64,000 nucleotides of DNA from Exiguobacterium antarcticum DSM 14480 (GTDB lineage: Bacteria; Bacillota; Bacilli; Exiguobacteriales; Exiguobacteriaceae), in assembly GCF_000685865.1 (NCBI RefSeq), contig NZ_JMKS01000003.1:310001-374000 (forward strand), given 5' to 3'. The notes beneath the pieces are model-generated. The model worked only from the letters and a program-made list of their open reading frames with translations, was not told the origin of the DNA and searched no databases. Shown one piece after another: positions 10,163-18,640 of this stretch (the stretch's first letter is position 1; each line of letters begins with the position of its first letter). The position numbers were made by a program, and so were the translations under genes.

Positions 10163-11185
10163 TCACTTGGCTTTTTTTCCACTGACATAGTCGTTATCAA
10201 ATAAGAATAAGCGAAGAATCAAGTACAAGGCTGGAATCAATAAGAGGAGTCCAAAGATGAAGACGACAACAAGTGCCGTCGCCATCGTTTCGTTTACGAC
10301 AGCTTTATTGATATCGATATACGGATAGAGGATATACGGCAGATGCGTATAACCATATCCGAACCAGGCAACTCCGTACTGTGCCATGACGGCGATAAAG
10401 GCAATACCATAATTTTTTTTCAAATAAACAAGTGTGACGGCAACACAGAAGAATAAGAAGCTTGCCGCGAACCACCACCAGTTACCATTTAAGATGTTTT
10501 CATAATGCCAGGCCGCTTGATTTTTTAAACCGAAGAAGACTAACGCACAGACGACGATGGTTGGAATACTCCAAAACAATGCCCATTTCCGAATGAGCGG
10601 TGTGGCATTCTCATCCTTCGCCTTGTCCGCATAAAACAAGAGGAACATGGCACTGATGTAAAGGACGGAGACAATCGCAAGTGCGACGACCGTCCAGGAA
10701 TAAAAGTTCGTGAACAGTTTCGTTCCGAGGAACTCGACCGTTTCGTTTGTCTTACGAATAAAACCACCTTGACTGATCGTCAGCGTCGTTGACATCGCAG
10801 CCGGAATCAACAGTCCGGTTGCTCCGTATAAGAACGTATAGAACATGCTGTCATTTGAGCCATAGTTCGCAAAGGCATAAAAACTACCGCGAATAGCGAT
10901 CAAGACTAAGACGATTGATGCTGGAACAAGTAAAGCTGTTCCATAATAATACGCCGTATCCGGGAAAAACCCGACGAGTCCGACAAAGAAGAAGACGAAA
11001 AAGACGTTCGTCACTTCCCAGACTGGCGAAAGGTAACGTAAAATCAAACGGTTCGTCAGATGATCCCGTTTCGTATATTTTGAATAGAACGCATAAAAAC
11101 CGGCACCGAAGTCAATTGAGGCAACGATGAGATATCCATAAAGGAACGTCCAAAGTACGGTTATTCCAAGTGTTTGAATGTCCAA
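10163..11185 (-). CDS. cydB: Cytochrome bd quinol oxidase subunit II
   Basis: This integral membrane partner of CydA has 340 residues and about eight hydrophobic segments. The N-terminal phrase LWTFLYGYLIVASIDFGAGF is the family signature for the first helix. It supports the bd-type oxidase that reduces O2 to water using quinol. The start at 11185 lies 12 nt after the cydA stop, with GAGGGA as ribosome-binding site. It resembles the YthB/CydB group of Bacillales. The ABC exporter genes cydCD, usually needed for assembly, are not adjacent. Confidence 0.93.
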   Translation of the reverse strand: MDIQTLGITVLWTFLYGYLIVASIDFGAGFYAFYSKYTKRDHLTNRLILRYLSPVWEVTNVFFVFFFVGLVGFFPDTAYYYGTALLVPASIVLVLIAIRGSFYAFANYGSNDSMFYTFLYGATGLLIPAAMSTTLTISQGGFIRKTNETVEFLGTKLFTNFYSWTVVALAIVSVLYISAMFLLFYADKAKDENATPLIRKWALFWSIPTIVVCALVFFGLKNQAAWHYENILNGNWWWFAASFLFFCVAVTLVYLKKNYGIAFIAVMAQYGVAWFGYGYTHLPYILYPYIDINKAVVNETMATALVVVFIFGLLLLIPALYLILRLFLFDNDYVSGKKAK

Positions 11186-11197
11186 CTCGTTCCCTCC

Positions 11198-12586
11198 TTA
11201 TTTATTGTCGTCTGCAAACATCGCTTCACCACGTGTATGATGGTCATCCGCGAGTTCTTTGCCGACAGGATTATTTTTAAACATCCGGAGCAGGACGATC
11301 GTACAGATCGTTCCAAGCAACAGGTAAAGCAAACTGAATAAGATGAGCATTGGTCCGACGGCGGTTGACGTCGTCGCCGCATCGGCCGTTCTCATAATCC
11401 CATAGAGTGTCCATGGTTGGCGTCCGATTTCCGCATACATCCAACCGGCTTCGATCGAGACGATGGCGAGTGGTCCACCAATGAAAATACCACGTAATAA
11501 CCACTTGTTATACGGATTCAATTTCTTAAGGCGGAACGCTAAGACGAACAAGGCTGAGATCGCCGCCAAATACATTCCGATTGATACCATGATATCAAAG
11601 AAATAATGGACAAACAGTGGAGCTTGATCTTCTTTTGCAAACTCATTTAATCCGATGACTTCCGTATCCGGTGCCCCACCTGCGAGAATCGATAACGCGT
11701 ATGGAATCTTGACTGCACCTTTGATTTCATAACTTCCATCAGCTTGTTCATCTAAAATACCACCAAATATCAATTCGGCTTCGCTAGTCGTTTCAAAATG
11801 CCACTCCGCTGCTGCTAATTTTTCTGGTTGGTATTTCGCCAGGTATTTCCCTGAGAAATCACCTACGAGTGCTGTTGAGAAGGCAAAAATCAATCCAGCC
11901 ATGACTGTTAAGCGAAGTGCTTTTTTATGATATGCCGTTTCAGCTGCAGACAACGTTTTTTTGCGTAGTAAATGGAACGCTGCAATCGCCGCTAAGATAA
12001 AGGCGACTGTCAAATAAGCGGAAACGATGACGTGCGTCGCTTTTGTTGGTGTCGCCGTATTGAACATCGCTTTTAATGGTTCGATTTGTGTCAATGTCCC
12101 ATTGACGATTTTAAATCCTTCTGGTGAATTCATGAACGAGTTGACCGTCGTAATGAAAAATGCCGACAATGTCGCACCGATGACGACCGGAATCCCGATT
12201 AACCAGTGTAACCACGGGTTTTTGAATCGATCCCATGTATACAGATAAATCCCCAGGAAAATCGCTTCAAAGAAAAACGCGAACGTTTCCATGAATAATG
12301 GCAACGCAATCGTTTGACCGGCTACTTGCATCAAGGAAGGCCATAAAAGTGATAACTGCAATCCAATCGCGGTTCCTGTCACGACACCTACTGCTACCGT
12401 TACGATATAACCGCGCGTCCAGCGTCGAGCTAACAGAATATAATCTGGATCTTTTCGTTTAATTCCGATGTACTCGGCTGCGAGTACCATCAATGGAACC
12501 CCTACCCCAATCGTCGCAAAGATGATGTGGAATGCTAATGTGAGCCCTGTCAATAATCGACTGAGCATTACTGGATCATTGAACAT
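11198..12586 (-). CDS. cydA: Cytochrome bd quinol oxidase subunit I
   Basis: This haem-carrying subunit has 462 residues and nine or so membrane helices. The N-terminal helix contains the conserved haem histidine (AFHIIFATIGVG, His20), and GRQPWTLYG is the hallmark quinol-site motif. The extracellular Q loop (about residues 245-320) is of the short type found in Firmicutes. The ATG at 12586 follows AGGGGG. The upstream region holds a Rex-like operator (12704-12721), which fits induction at low oxygen or high NADH. Confidence 0.95.
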   Translation of the reverse strand: MFNDPVMLSRLLTGLTLAFHIIFATIGVGVPLMVLAAEYIGIKRKDPDYILLARRWTRGYIVTVAVGVVTGTAIGLQLSLLWPSLMQVAGQTIALPLFMETFAFFFEAIFLGIYLYTWDRFKNPWLHWLIGIPVVIGATLSAFFITTVNSFMNSPEGFKIVNGTLTQIEPLKAMFNTATPTKATHVIVSAYLTVAFILAAIAAFHLLRKKTLSAAETAYHKKALRLTVMAGLIFAFSTALVGDFSGKYLAKYQPEKLAAAEWHFETTSEAELIFGGILDEQADGSYEIKGAVKIPYALSILAGGAPDTEVIGLNEFAKEDQAPLFVHYFFDIMVSIGMYLAAISALFVLAFRLKKLNPYNKWLLRGIFIGGPLAIVSIEAGWMYAEIGRQPWTLYGIMRTADAATTSTAVGPMLILFSLLYLLLGTICTIVLLRMFKNNPVGKELADDHHTRGEAMFADDNK

Positions 12587-12703
12587 GTGTATAGCCCCCT
12601 CTTTCTAAACGTACTTCTATATATTGTTTATATCCGTATCATAGAGAACATAATCATTTGTGTCTGTTCTTAATGTTTGATGTAACAAATTGTTCACATA
12701 TAC

Positions 12704-12721
12704 TCGTGATTTATTTCACAA
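12704..12721. promoter_or_regulatory. Rex-like operator upstream of cydAB
   Basis: TCGTGATTTATTTCACAA closely matches the Rex consensus TTGTGAANNNNTTCACAA: both half sites are intact except for one base in the left one. A second, weaker dyad, TGTAACAAATTGTTCACA, lies just beside it at 12681-12698. Rex repression of cyd genes in response to NADH is known in Bacillus and Staphylococcus; its action here is inferred. Confidence 0.65.
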
Positions 12722-12744
12722 AACGTTCGAAAACTGTTCCATTC

Positions 12745-12788
12745 CATAAAATGAAAGCCCTTTATCCGTTTTTTCATGAATAAAGGGC
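12745..12788 (-). terminator. Hairpin upstream of the N-acetyldiaminopimelate deacetylase gene end of the cyd leader
   Basis: The stem is GCCCTTTAT / ATAAAGGGC with a 14-nt loop, at 12757-12765 and 12780-12788. On the minus strand it is followed by TTTCATTTTAT, but this faces away from the deacetylase gene end at 12808, so it acts as that gene's terminator. Confidence 0.7.
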
Positions 12789-12807
12789 AGCTTGTCACGT
12801 ATTTTGT

Positions 12808-13920
12808 TTAGACATACTCTCTGAAGTAATGATCCAACAAGTTGATCACAAATGGGATGGCCTCTTCATCCGGATTGAGCGTCGGCTGGTGCAGTCCAGA
12901 CGTCGCATTGTTGACGCCAAGCCAAAACATCATCCCCGGCACTTCTTTTAACATGAATCCGAAATCTTCTCCTGTCATCGCAGCATCGCATTCGATGTAC
13001 GTTGCGTTCATCTTCACAAATGACGAAAATTTATTGACGACATTTTGATCATTAACGACTTCATAATACCGATTGCCGAACTGTAGATCGATTTTGACAC
13101 CAAACGAGGCTTCGATACCGCGAACGATTTCCCGTACACGTTGTTCTAATTTCTCCATGTCCGTGCCGTTTAGGGCACGCATCGTGCCGTCGAGTAAGGC
13201 GCGACCAGCGATGACGTTTTCCCGAATGCCCGCTTCGACCTTGCCAATCGTAATGACACTACAGTTCATCGGATTGATCGATCGACTGACAATTGTCTGC
13301 AATTGCATGATCAGAGCCGCTTGCGCGACGACGGTATCGATGGTCAAGTGCGGGAACGCCGCATGACCACTTTGCCCATAAATCGTAATGTGGACTTCGC
13401 GTGCACTTGCAAATAAAACACCTGGGCGACTGGCTATCGTTCCAACTGGATATTCTGGTGCAACATGTAAACCGTACATTTCGCTCGGTCGATATTTTTC
13501 GAATAACGGACTTTTGATCATCGGTTCAGCCCCACCTGGTCCTTCTTCCGCCGGCTGAAACAAGAAGACGACATCATCCATGACAGGAAGTTCCACGATC
13601 CTTCTCAGTAATCCAAGCGCAATCGAGGCATGGATATCATGTCCACATGCATGCATGAACCCTGGATGCTCTGAGCAAAACGGAAGTCCGGTCGCTTCTT
13701 CAATCGGTAATCCGTCAATATCCGCACGATAGCCAATTGTCCGGTTCCCTGTTAATCCTTTGACCCGAACGAATACGCCCGTCTCGAACGTATCATAGCT
13801 GACTCGATTTTCCGGATAGGACCGGATTTGATTTAAAATGAAAGCTTGCGTTTTGAACTCCTTGAATCCAGGTTCCGGTATTTTATGAAGTTCGCGGCGC
13901 ATTTCAATTGCGTATTCCAT
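12808..13920 (-). CDS. ykuR: M20 family N-acetyldiaminopimelate deacetylase
   Basis: This is a dinuclear-metal amidohydrolase of 370 residues. It probably removes the acetyl group from N-acetyl-LL-diaminopimelate in lysine and peptidoglycan precursor synthesis. It shows YRADIDGLPIEE, the metal site CGHDIHASIALG, EEGPGGAEPM and a C-terminal HQPTLNPDEEAIP. Length and motifs fit B. subtilis YkuR (also called DapL). The start codon lies inside the end of the LysR gene (17-nt overlap), after AAGGAGGAAG. The acetyltransferase gene dapH, its usual neighbour, is absent here. A general N-acyl-amino-acid amidohydrolase is the alternative. Confidence 0.82.
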   Translation of the reverse strand: MEYAIEMRRELHKIPEPGFKEFKTQAFILNQIRSYPENRVSYDTFETGVFVRVKGLTGNRTIGYRADIDGLPIEEATGLPFCSEHPGFMHACGHDIHASIALGLLRRIVELPVMDDVVFLFQPAEEGPGGAEPMIKSPLFEKYRPSEMYGLHVAPEYPVGTIASRPGVLFASAREVHITIYGQSGHAAFPHLTIDTVVAQAALIMQLQTIVSRSINPMNCSVITIGKVEAGIRENVIAGRALLDGTMRALNGTDMEKLEQRVREIVRGIEASFGVKIDLQFGNRYYEVVNDQNVVNKFSSFVKMNATYIECDAAMTGEDFGFMLKEVPGMMFWLGVNNATSGLHQPTLNPDEEAIPFVINLLDHYFREYV

Positions 13921-14794
13921 CTGACTGACTTCCTCCTTCTTCTTTTACGATGTCCCAAAACGCCTGGACCTGTTTTAATTCCAGCATCGATTCCGTTGAT
14001 AGAATCCATGTGTCCCGCTTTAGAATTTTCCCGGATGATGTTTTGAGTGGAATTTGCATCACTTCATTCGCTTCGTGGATCGTCGATTCCGGTAAGATAG
14101 CAAATCCAATTCCGTGGAGAGCCATCTGCTTACATGTCTCGATTTGATCGACGACAAGTGTCCGGGCTGGTGGACTCGAAAAGCGATCTTGCCACCATTC
14201 TAAAATTTCCTGGTAATATGTCGAGTCACTCTTAAACTGAATGAAAGGACGTTCTGTTTTCCGGAGTTGCTCTAATGATGTCAGTTCGCTATCAACAAGA
14301 TACAATGGATCAGAAAACAGGCGTTCCTTCACGCCTTTCCAGTCCGGATTTCCTCGGATGATGCCGATGTGAAAATGTTCTTCTAACATATGACGCATCA
14401 TCTCACTCGACCACCCCGTGACGAGTTGGATCCGCACATGGGGGTACCGTTCGACAAACCGTTTTAGGACACGGGGGAGCCAGTACTGCCCCATGATCGA
14501 GGCAACGGCGATTCGGAGCGTCCCGTAGACGGCTCCTTCTTCTGCGGTCAGTTCACTTTTTAGTTCCAACTCTTTTCGGTTCATCTCTTTTGCAAGTCCG
14601 ATGACCTTTTCCCCTTGAGGCGTGATACTCAATCCACGAGACGAACGAATGAAGAGTTTCGTCGCCCAGCGTCGCTCGATTGCCACTAGTCGTTGGCTGA
14701 GGGCCGGTTGTGAGACGAAAAGACGTTCCGCTGCTCTTCGCATGTTCAATTCTTCCGATAACGTAATCAACATTTCCATTTCCGACACTTGCAA
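13904..14794 (-). CDS. ccpC: LysR-type regulator of the CcpC/CcpE group
   Basis: This transcription factor has 296 residues. The N-terminal winged helix-turn-helix (residues 1-60) contains MRRAAERLFVSQPALSQRL, and the effector domain contains VASIMGQYWLPRVLKRF, HIGIIRGNPDWKG and FIQFKSDSTYYQE. These phrases agree closely with B. subtilis CcpC as I remember it, the citrate-responsive repressor of citB and citZ. B. subtilis ccpC also lies close to dapH-ykuR, which supports orthology. It is divergent from bdbC and overlaps the downstream deacetylase gene, so the two are coupled. Confidence 0.85.
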   Translation of the reverse strand: MQVSEMEMLITLSEELNMRRAAERLFVSQPALSQRLVAIERRWATKLFIRSSRGLSITPQGEKVIGLAKEMNRKELELKSELTAEEGAVYGTLRIAVASIMGQYWLPRVLKRFVERYPHVRIQLVTGWSSEMMRHMLEEHFHIGIIRGNPDWKGVKERLFSDPLYLVDSELTSLEQLRKTERPFIQFKSDSTYYQEILEWWQDRFSSPPARTLVVDQIETCKQMALHGIGFAILPESTIHEANEVMQIPLKTSSGKILKRDTWILSTESMLELKQVQAFWDIVKEEGGSQSDGIRN

Positions 14795-14859
14795 TGTATG
14801 ATTCGACTCCTCATGATATAAGATGGCATTAGTTTAACACGTTAGAGAGGAAGGTACAT

Positions 14860-15252
14860 ATGTCACGCTATCATTTTATGTTAATCGTCTCAACGATCGC
14901 GACTCTCGGGAGTCTATATTTTAGTGAAATTCGAGGTTTCATCCCCTGCCCGTTGTGTTGGTGGCAACGCTTATTCATGTATACGACGGCTATCTATTTA
15001 CTCGTTTCGTTATTCCGTAACCGACCAGTCGATGCCTTTTTCATCCGCTTGTACACGTTACTTGGTTTTGCAGTTGCTGCCTATCACGTCATATTGGAAC
15101 GTTTGCCGGACGGAGAAGCCCTCTGTACGAATGGGTGTCTGATCAAATGGGTCAATTATTTTGGGTTCTTGACGATTCCGATGATGAGTCTGATCGCGTT
15201 TACGCTACTGGTCATCCTCGCCTTCTACCCCCAACAAAAAAACGCTCAATGA
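14860..15252 (+). CDS. bdbC: Disulfide bond formation protein, DsbB/BdbC family
   Basis: This membrane thiol oxidase of 130 residues has four hydrophobic segments. It shows the two cysteine pairs of the family: C30-P-L-C33 followed by WWQR, and C90/C94 in CTNGCLIKW. BdbC hands electrons from the extracellular thiol oxidase BdbD to quinone. No bdbD lies in this window. The ATG follows GAGAGGAAGG. The stop codon sits in the loop of a shared terminator and overlaps the convergent FAD-enzyme gene by 7 nt. Confidence 0.92.
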   Translation: MSRYHFMLIVSTIATLGSLYFSEIRGFIPCPLCWWQRLFMYTTAIYLLVSLFRNRPVDAFFIRLYTLLGFAVAAYHVILERLPDGEALCTNGCLIKWVNYFGFLTIPMMSLIAFTLLVILAFYPQQKNAQ

Positions 15253-15262
15253 GCGTTTTTTT
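15236..15262. terminator. Bidirectional terminator embedded in two overlapping gene ends
   Basis: AAAAAAACGCTC / GAGCGTTTTTTT is a perfect 12-bp stem with a 3-nt loop. The stop codons of bdbC (15250-15252) and of the convergent oxidoreductase gene (15246-15248) both lie in its centre. Confidence 0.92.
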
Positions 15263-16541
15263 GTTCCCATGCGGCCGCAACGGTATAGGCACTTGAAAAA
15301 GATAACTCCGATAATTGCCCTTCTCCCTCACACCAGTCTCCGACAAAAGCGACCGTGCGCCCAGTTTCTTCATTCATAAAACAAGGTAAGGCGATTTGTC
15401 CCATCTTCCATTTGATTTCTTGTACGATGGCCCGCTTCATCGTTCGCTCAACGGTTAACCGATCGCGCCATCCCGGATAATGTTGATCCAGCAAACGATG
15501 AATCTGGTCCACTTTTTCTGCGAGATAGTCTGGATTCCCGACATACTGATGCGCTAAATAAGCAACCACTTGTAAAACTTGGCCGTTTTTCGGTGCGATG
15601 CTCGGATCATAGTGGGATAAATCCGTCACGAATAGTTGATGCGTCCGGTCGTAGACATACGAAAACGGTGTTTGGATATAAGGGCTGAGACCAACATCAT
15701 AGACAAGCACCTCGACCGGCTCATAATAGGCGAATGGTTCGATGAAGGACTGAATCGGAACCGGTAATGCCAATTTCCGCATGTCGCGAGGTGGAAGAGC
15801 GAATATGATCCGATCAACCGTCCACTCGTCTTTTTTTCGATCACGCAACCGATAACGTTGCTCAATTTCTTCAATCGCGGTAATTTTTGTTTTCCGATGG
15901 ATTGTTCCCTCATTTTCTTGTAACACACGTTCCAGCTCAGTAATCAGTACTTGCCACCCCCCAGCAATGTACGAAACCGGTTTTCGCGTCCGAAATAGTT
16001 TCCGGTAATAATCAAAATAAACGACCGAAGGAATATTTTCCGGTTCTGTCGTAAAGAAATTACTTGAAGCTAAGTCAAGCATCAGACGCGAGACGTCCGT
16101 TTCTACTTTTTCTTGAGCCAACCATTGACCAATCGATACATCTGGTGTTCCCCGCTCGAGATGCAACACCGTTTTGACGACCTCCCATGTAAATCGGAGT
16201 TTATCCGTCCCATTGATGACTTCTGTTTTTAATAATCCGATCGCATTCGCAGGGGCCGCCGTCAGATGACCCGCAAATTCATATTTCGCTTTGGTCGAAG
16301 AAAAATCGAGCCATGTGATCTCTAGCTTCAACGTCTTGATGATCGTCCGTAGAATAGACTGATCACGCCCATAAATGGCATGGGCTCCGTAATTGAACGT
16401 AAATCCTTTGATGACTTGTGAGGTTGCCCGCCCGCCTAGAAGACCGGCATCATACAGATGGACCTGTTTCCCTTGACGCGCAAGTAACGCTGCAACTGAC
16501 AACCCTGCTAATCCTCCACCGACAACAGCAACCGTCTCCAC
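15246..16541 (-). CDS. FAD-dependent amine oxidase / phytoene desaturase-like oxidoreductase
   Basis: This flavoprotein has 431 residues. The N-terminal dinucleotide motif VAVVGGGLAGLSVAALLARQ is followed by GGRATSQVIKGFTFNYGAHA, the typical start of the CrtI/amine oxidase superfamily, and the C-terminal FAD motif is VAFVGDWCEGEG. The substrate is unknown; a carotenoid-type or porphyrin-type substrate is possible. The frame opens at GTG 16568, but GGAGGTG lies 6 nt before the GTG at 16541, which gives METVAVVGGG and is the better start. No carotenoid genes are adjacent. It lies downstream of nadE behind a terminator. Confidence 0.75.
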   Translation of the reverse strand: METVAVVGGGLAGLSVAALLARQGKQVHLYDAGLLGGRATSQVIKGFTFNYGAHAIYGRDQSILRTIIKTLKLEITWLDFSSTKAKYEFAGHLTAAPANAIGLLKTEVINGTDKLRFTWEVVKTVLHLERGTPDVSIGQWLAQEKVETDVSRLMLDLASSNFFTTEPENIPSVVYFDYYRKLFRTRKPVSYIAGGWQVLITELERVLQENEGTIHRKTKITAIEEIEQRYRLRDRKKDEWTVDRIIFALPPRDMRKLALPVPIQSFIEPFAYYEPVEVLVYDVGLSPYIQTPFSYVYDRTHQLFVTDLSHYDPSIAPKNGQVLQVVAYLAHQYVGNPDYLAEKVDQIHRLLDQHYPGWRDRLTVERTMKRAIVQEIKWKMGQIALPCFMNEETGRTVAFVGDWCEGEGQLSELSFSSAYTVAAAWEQKNAH

Positions 16542-16603
16542 GTCCTTCACCTCCGACTTTCTCAACACTTGTCTAACCTTGTAGTTCTTTTCCCGATTTC
16601 AGA

Positions 16604-16636
16604 CGAAAAAAACGACAGCTGACGCAGCTATCGTTT
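16604..16636 (-). terminator. Terminator of nadE
   Basis: On the minus strand AAACGATAGCTG / CAGCTGTCGTTT (one A:C mismatch) has a 3-nt loop and is followed by a T-run. Confidence 0.85.
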
Positions 16637-16651
16637 CCTATGTGGTATGAC

Positions 16652-17467
16652 TTATTTCCACCATGTGTCGAGCGGTGAGACAGGCATATGATGTTTATGA
16701 CCTACACGTTTATATTGTGCTTCTAGTTTAGCTTGGCTTTCCGCTGAAATCTGCTTCCCTTCCAAGTAATCATCAATTTCATCGTACGTCATCCCTAAAG
16801 CCAGTTCGTCCGGCAATCCTGGTTGATCGTCCTCTAAATCAGCTGTCGGCACTTTCTCAATCAATCCGTCAGGTGCTTTTAAATGACGTAACAATTGTTT
16901 TCCTTGCCGTTTATTCAGTCCCGTCAATGGCGTCAAGTCGCAGGCCCCATCTCCATGTTTCGTGTAGAATCCGGTCACGAATTCTGCTGCATGATCCGTC
17001 CCGACGACTAAACAACCGAAGTGTGCTGCTAAATCATACTGCACCTTCATCCGTTCACGGGCTTTTGTATTTCCTTTACTGAAATCCGACAGAACTTGCC
17101 CCGTCACTTGTTCGAATGAAGCCATCGAGGCAGCGACGGCCGGTTTGATATCGACACGTAGCGCGTGATCCGGTCGGATGAACGATAAAGCGAGTTGCGC
17201 ATCTGACTCGTCCTGTTGTTGACCGTGTGGCAAACGGACGGCATAAAATTGATAGTCTCGCTCCATCTCTTCTCGTAACTCTTCGACTGCAAGCTGGCAT
17301 AAACGTCCGGCTAATGATGAATCTTGTCCACCTGAAATCCCGAGCACAAACCCTTTTGCTCCCGTGTGTACAAGATACTCCTTTAAAAATTGAATCCGTT
17401 GTTTCATTTCGTCTTCAGCTACGATGACCGGTTTGACTCCCGTCACTTGAATGATTTCCTGTTGCAT
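16652..17467 (-). CDS. nadE: NH3-dependent NAD+ synthetase
   Basis: This enzyme amidates deamido-NAD+ with ammonia and ATP in the last step of NAD synthesis. It has 271 residues, the length of the ammonia-dependent form, without a glutaminase domain. The PP-loop is GISGGQDSSLAGRL, followed by VRLPHGQQQDESDAQ. The deamido-NAD site has VVGTDHAAEFVTGFYTKHGD, and the tail is RVGHKHHMPVSPLDTWW. The start at 17467 follows AAGGAG at 12 nt; longer forms would overlap the preceding lipoprotein gene. It is probably cotranscribed with the lipoprotein gene (34-nt gap). Confidence 0.95.
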   Translation of the reverse strand: MQQEIIQVTGVKPVIVAEDEMKQRIQFLKEYLVHTGAKGFVLGISGGQDSSLAGRLCQLAVEELREEMERDYQFYAVRLPHGQQQDESDAQLALSFIRPDHALRVDIKPAVAASMASFEQVTGQVLSDFSKGNTKARERMKVQYDLAAHFGCLVVGTDHAAEFVTGFYTKHGDGACDLTPLTGLNKRQGKQLLRHLKAPDGLIEKVPTADLEDDQPGLPDELALGMTYDEIDDYLEGKQISAESQAKLEAQYKRVGHKHHMPVSPLDTWWK

Positions 17468-17501
17468 GAAACCGTCACTCTCCTTCAGCGTTTGTCTTAG
17501 C

Positions 17502-17975
17502 TTATTTTGTGATTTCATTTTGATCCGTTATAACGGATGTAGCCGCACCGTCCACCTGTCGAATCGTTGAGGCCACGATTTTTGCCGGGTTACTCGAAGC
17601 GGGAAGTTCAATTTTCACTTCGTAACGTTTTGTCTCCAGTGCTTCAAAACGTTCCTGTTCAATCGCTTGGGTAAATACCTGTTCTTGTGAGAACGTGTAC
17701 AAGACTTTTTGGTTTACATCCTCGACAATCAATTCAAATCGTTGGGATGTCGGAAACGTTATTGTCAGATCCTCATCGTTAGGATTCTTCAACAACACGA
17801 TTGCTTCCACCACTGTCGGCTTCGTCTGCTTTGCAGATACCGTGATTTCAACTGGTTGCTCCAAGGCAGCGTCTTGTGTCGTTTGTCCAACCTGCTTCTG
17901 TTGTTCTTGCTGACTGCAACCAACCATGATCAATGTCAGTACACATAAACAGGATAACCGGGTTATCCATTTCAA
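17502..17975 (-). CDS. Lipoprotein with BsuPI-type domain
   Basis: This is a 157-residue secreted lipoprotein. Its signal peptide ends in the lipobox LIMVGC (Cys about residue 20), followed by a Gln-rich linker. The rest is a beta-rich domain (NPNDEDLTITFPTSQRFE, then KVLYTFSQEQVFTQ) that matches the BsuPI intracellular proteinase inhibitor-like family. Such domains are found in many surface lipoproteins, and inhibition of proteases should not be assumed. It lies upstream of nadE in the same direction, and the pairing has no obvious functional reason. Confidence 0.8.
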   Translation of the reverse strand: MKWITRLSCLCVLTLIMVGCSQQEQQKQVGQTTQDAALEQPVEITVSAKQTKPTVVEAIVLLKNPNDEDLTITFPTSQRFELIVEDVNQKVLYTFSQEQVFTQAIEQERFEALETKRYEVKIELPASSNPAKIVASTIRQVDGAATSVITDQNEITK

Positions 17976-18018
17976 GACAACGCCCCCTCCCTACTTCTTC
18001 TACTGCCGATTTTAGCAC

Positions 18019-18059
18019 AAAAAAGAGGTAGGATGAGGTTTGACCTCATCCTACCTCTT
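18019..18059 (-). terminator. Strong terminator of the 70-residue orphan gene
   Basis: A perfect 17-bp inverted repeat, AAGAGGTAGGATGAGGT and its complement, has a 3-nt loop and is followed on the minus strand by six T. Confidence 0.92.
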
Positions 18060-18070
18060 GGCTTCTTACG

Positions 18071-18283
18071 TTAGGCAACTGGAATCGTTACACTCGCTTT
18101 TGTCATCGAAAACAATTGTTCGATCCCCGTCACGAACAATTCGTCGCAAATCGCGTCCGTCGCAGTCGCTGGTGCGACGAGCGTGATCGTCCGACTGTCC
18201 ATTGTTTCGATCGTCACGAATATACCTGTCGCCGTCCGTTCTTTGTATCCTACCGCTAAATCTGTTTCAGCAAAAAGTATCAT
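18071..18283 (-). CDS. Small hypothetical protein, 70 residues
   Basis: I do not recognise this protein. It begins MILFAETDLAVGYKERTATG and is rich in Thr, Ala and Val, with an alternating beta pattern and no membrane segment or signal peptide. It looks like a compact beta or alpha/beta fold. AAAGGAGA precedes the ATG at 9 nt, and a perfect 17-bp terminator lies 12 nt after the stop, so it is very probably an expressed single-gene unit. The 357 nt upstream (18284-18640) are AT-rich and hold no further gene that I can support. TTGACA on the minus strand at 18414-18419 could be a -35 box, but no -10 box fits it well. Confidence 0.7.
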   Translation of the reverse strand: MILFAETDLAVGYKERTATGIFVTIETMDSRTITLVAPATATDAICDELFVTGIEQLFSMTKASVTIPVA

Positions 18284-18640
18284 ATCCCCGAATCTCCTTT
18301 GTTATGTCAGATGTCAGTCAAACCAAAACAGCTGTTTGAAATCGAATCAGTTATTGTGATTTCACTTTATCAAACCGGTACAAACATCAGGAAATTCTCA
18401 TTCGACATTTCGTGTCAAAACTTTATTACAAAAGATACAACCATTTTTTTACACATTCAATTAGTTGGCAAATACATCTTAAAATTGGCGTTTTATCAAC
18501 ACATTTCAATTCCGTTTCAAAACCATTACAAAATAATATTCATATTTTCCCATTTTTCTTAAGCGATAGGGAAAATATACCTAGACAACCTATGCGTTAT
18601 TTTGTCGAATGGTTCTTCTTACGCTCTTTTTTTCAAGTTC

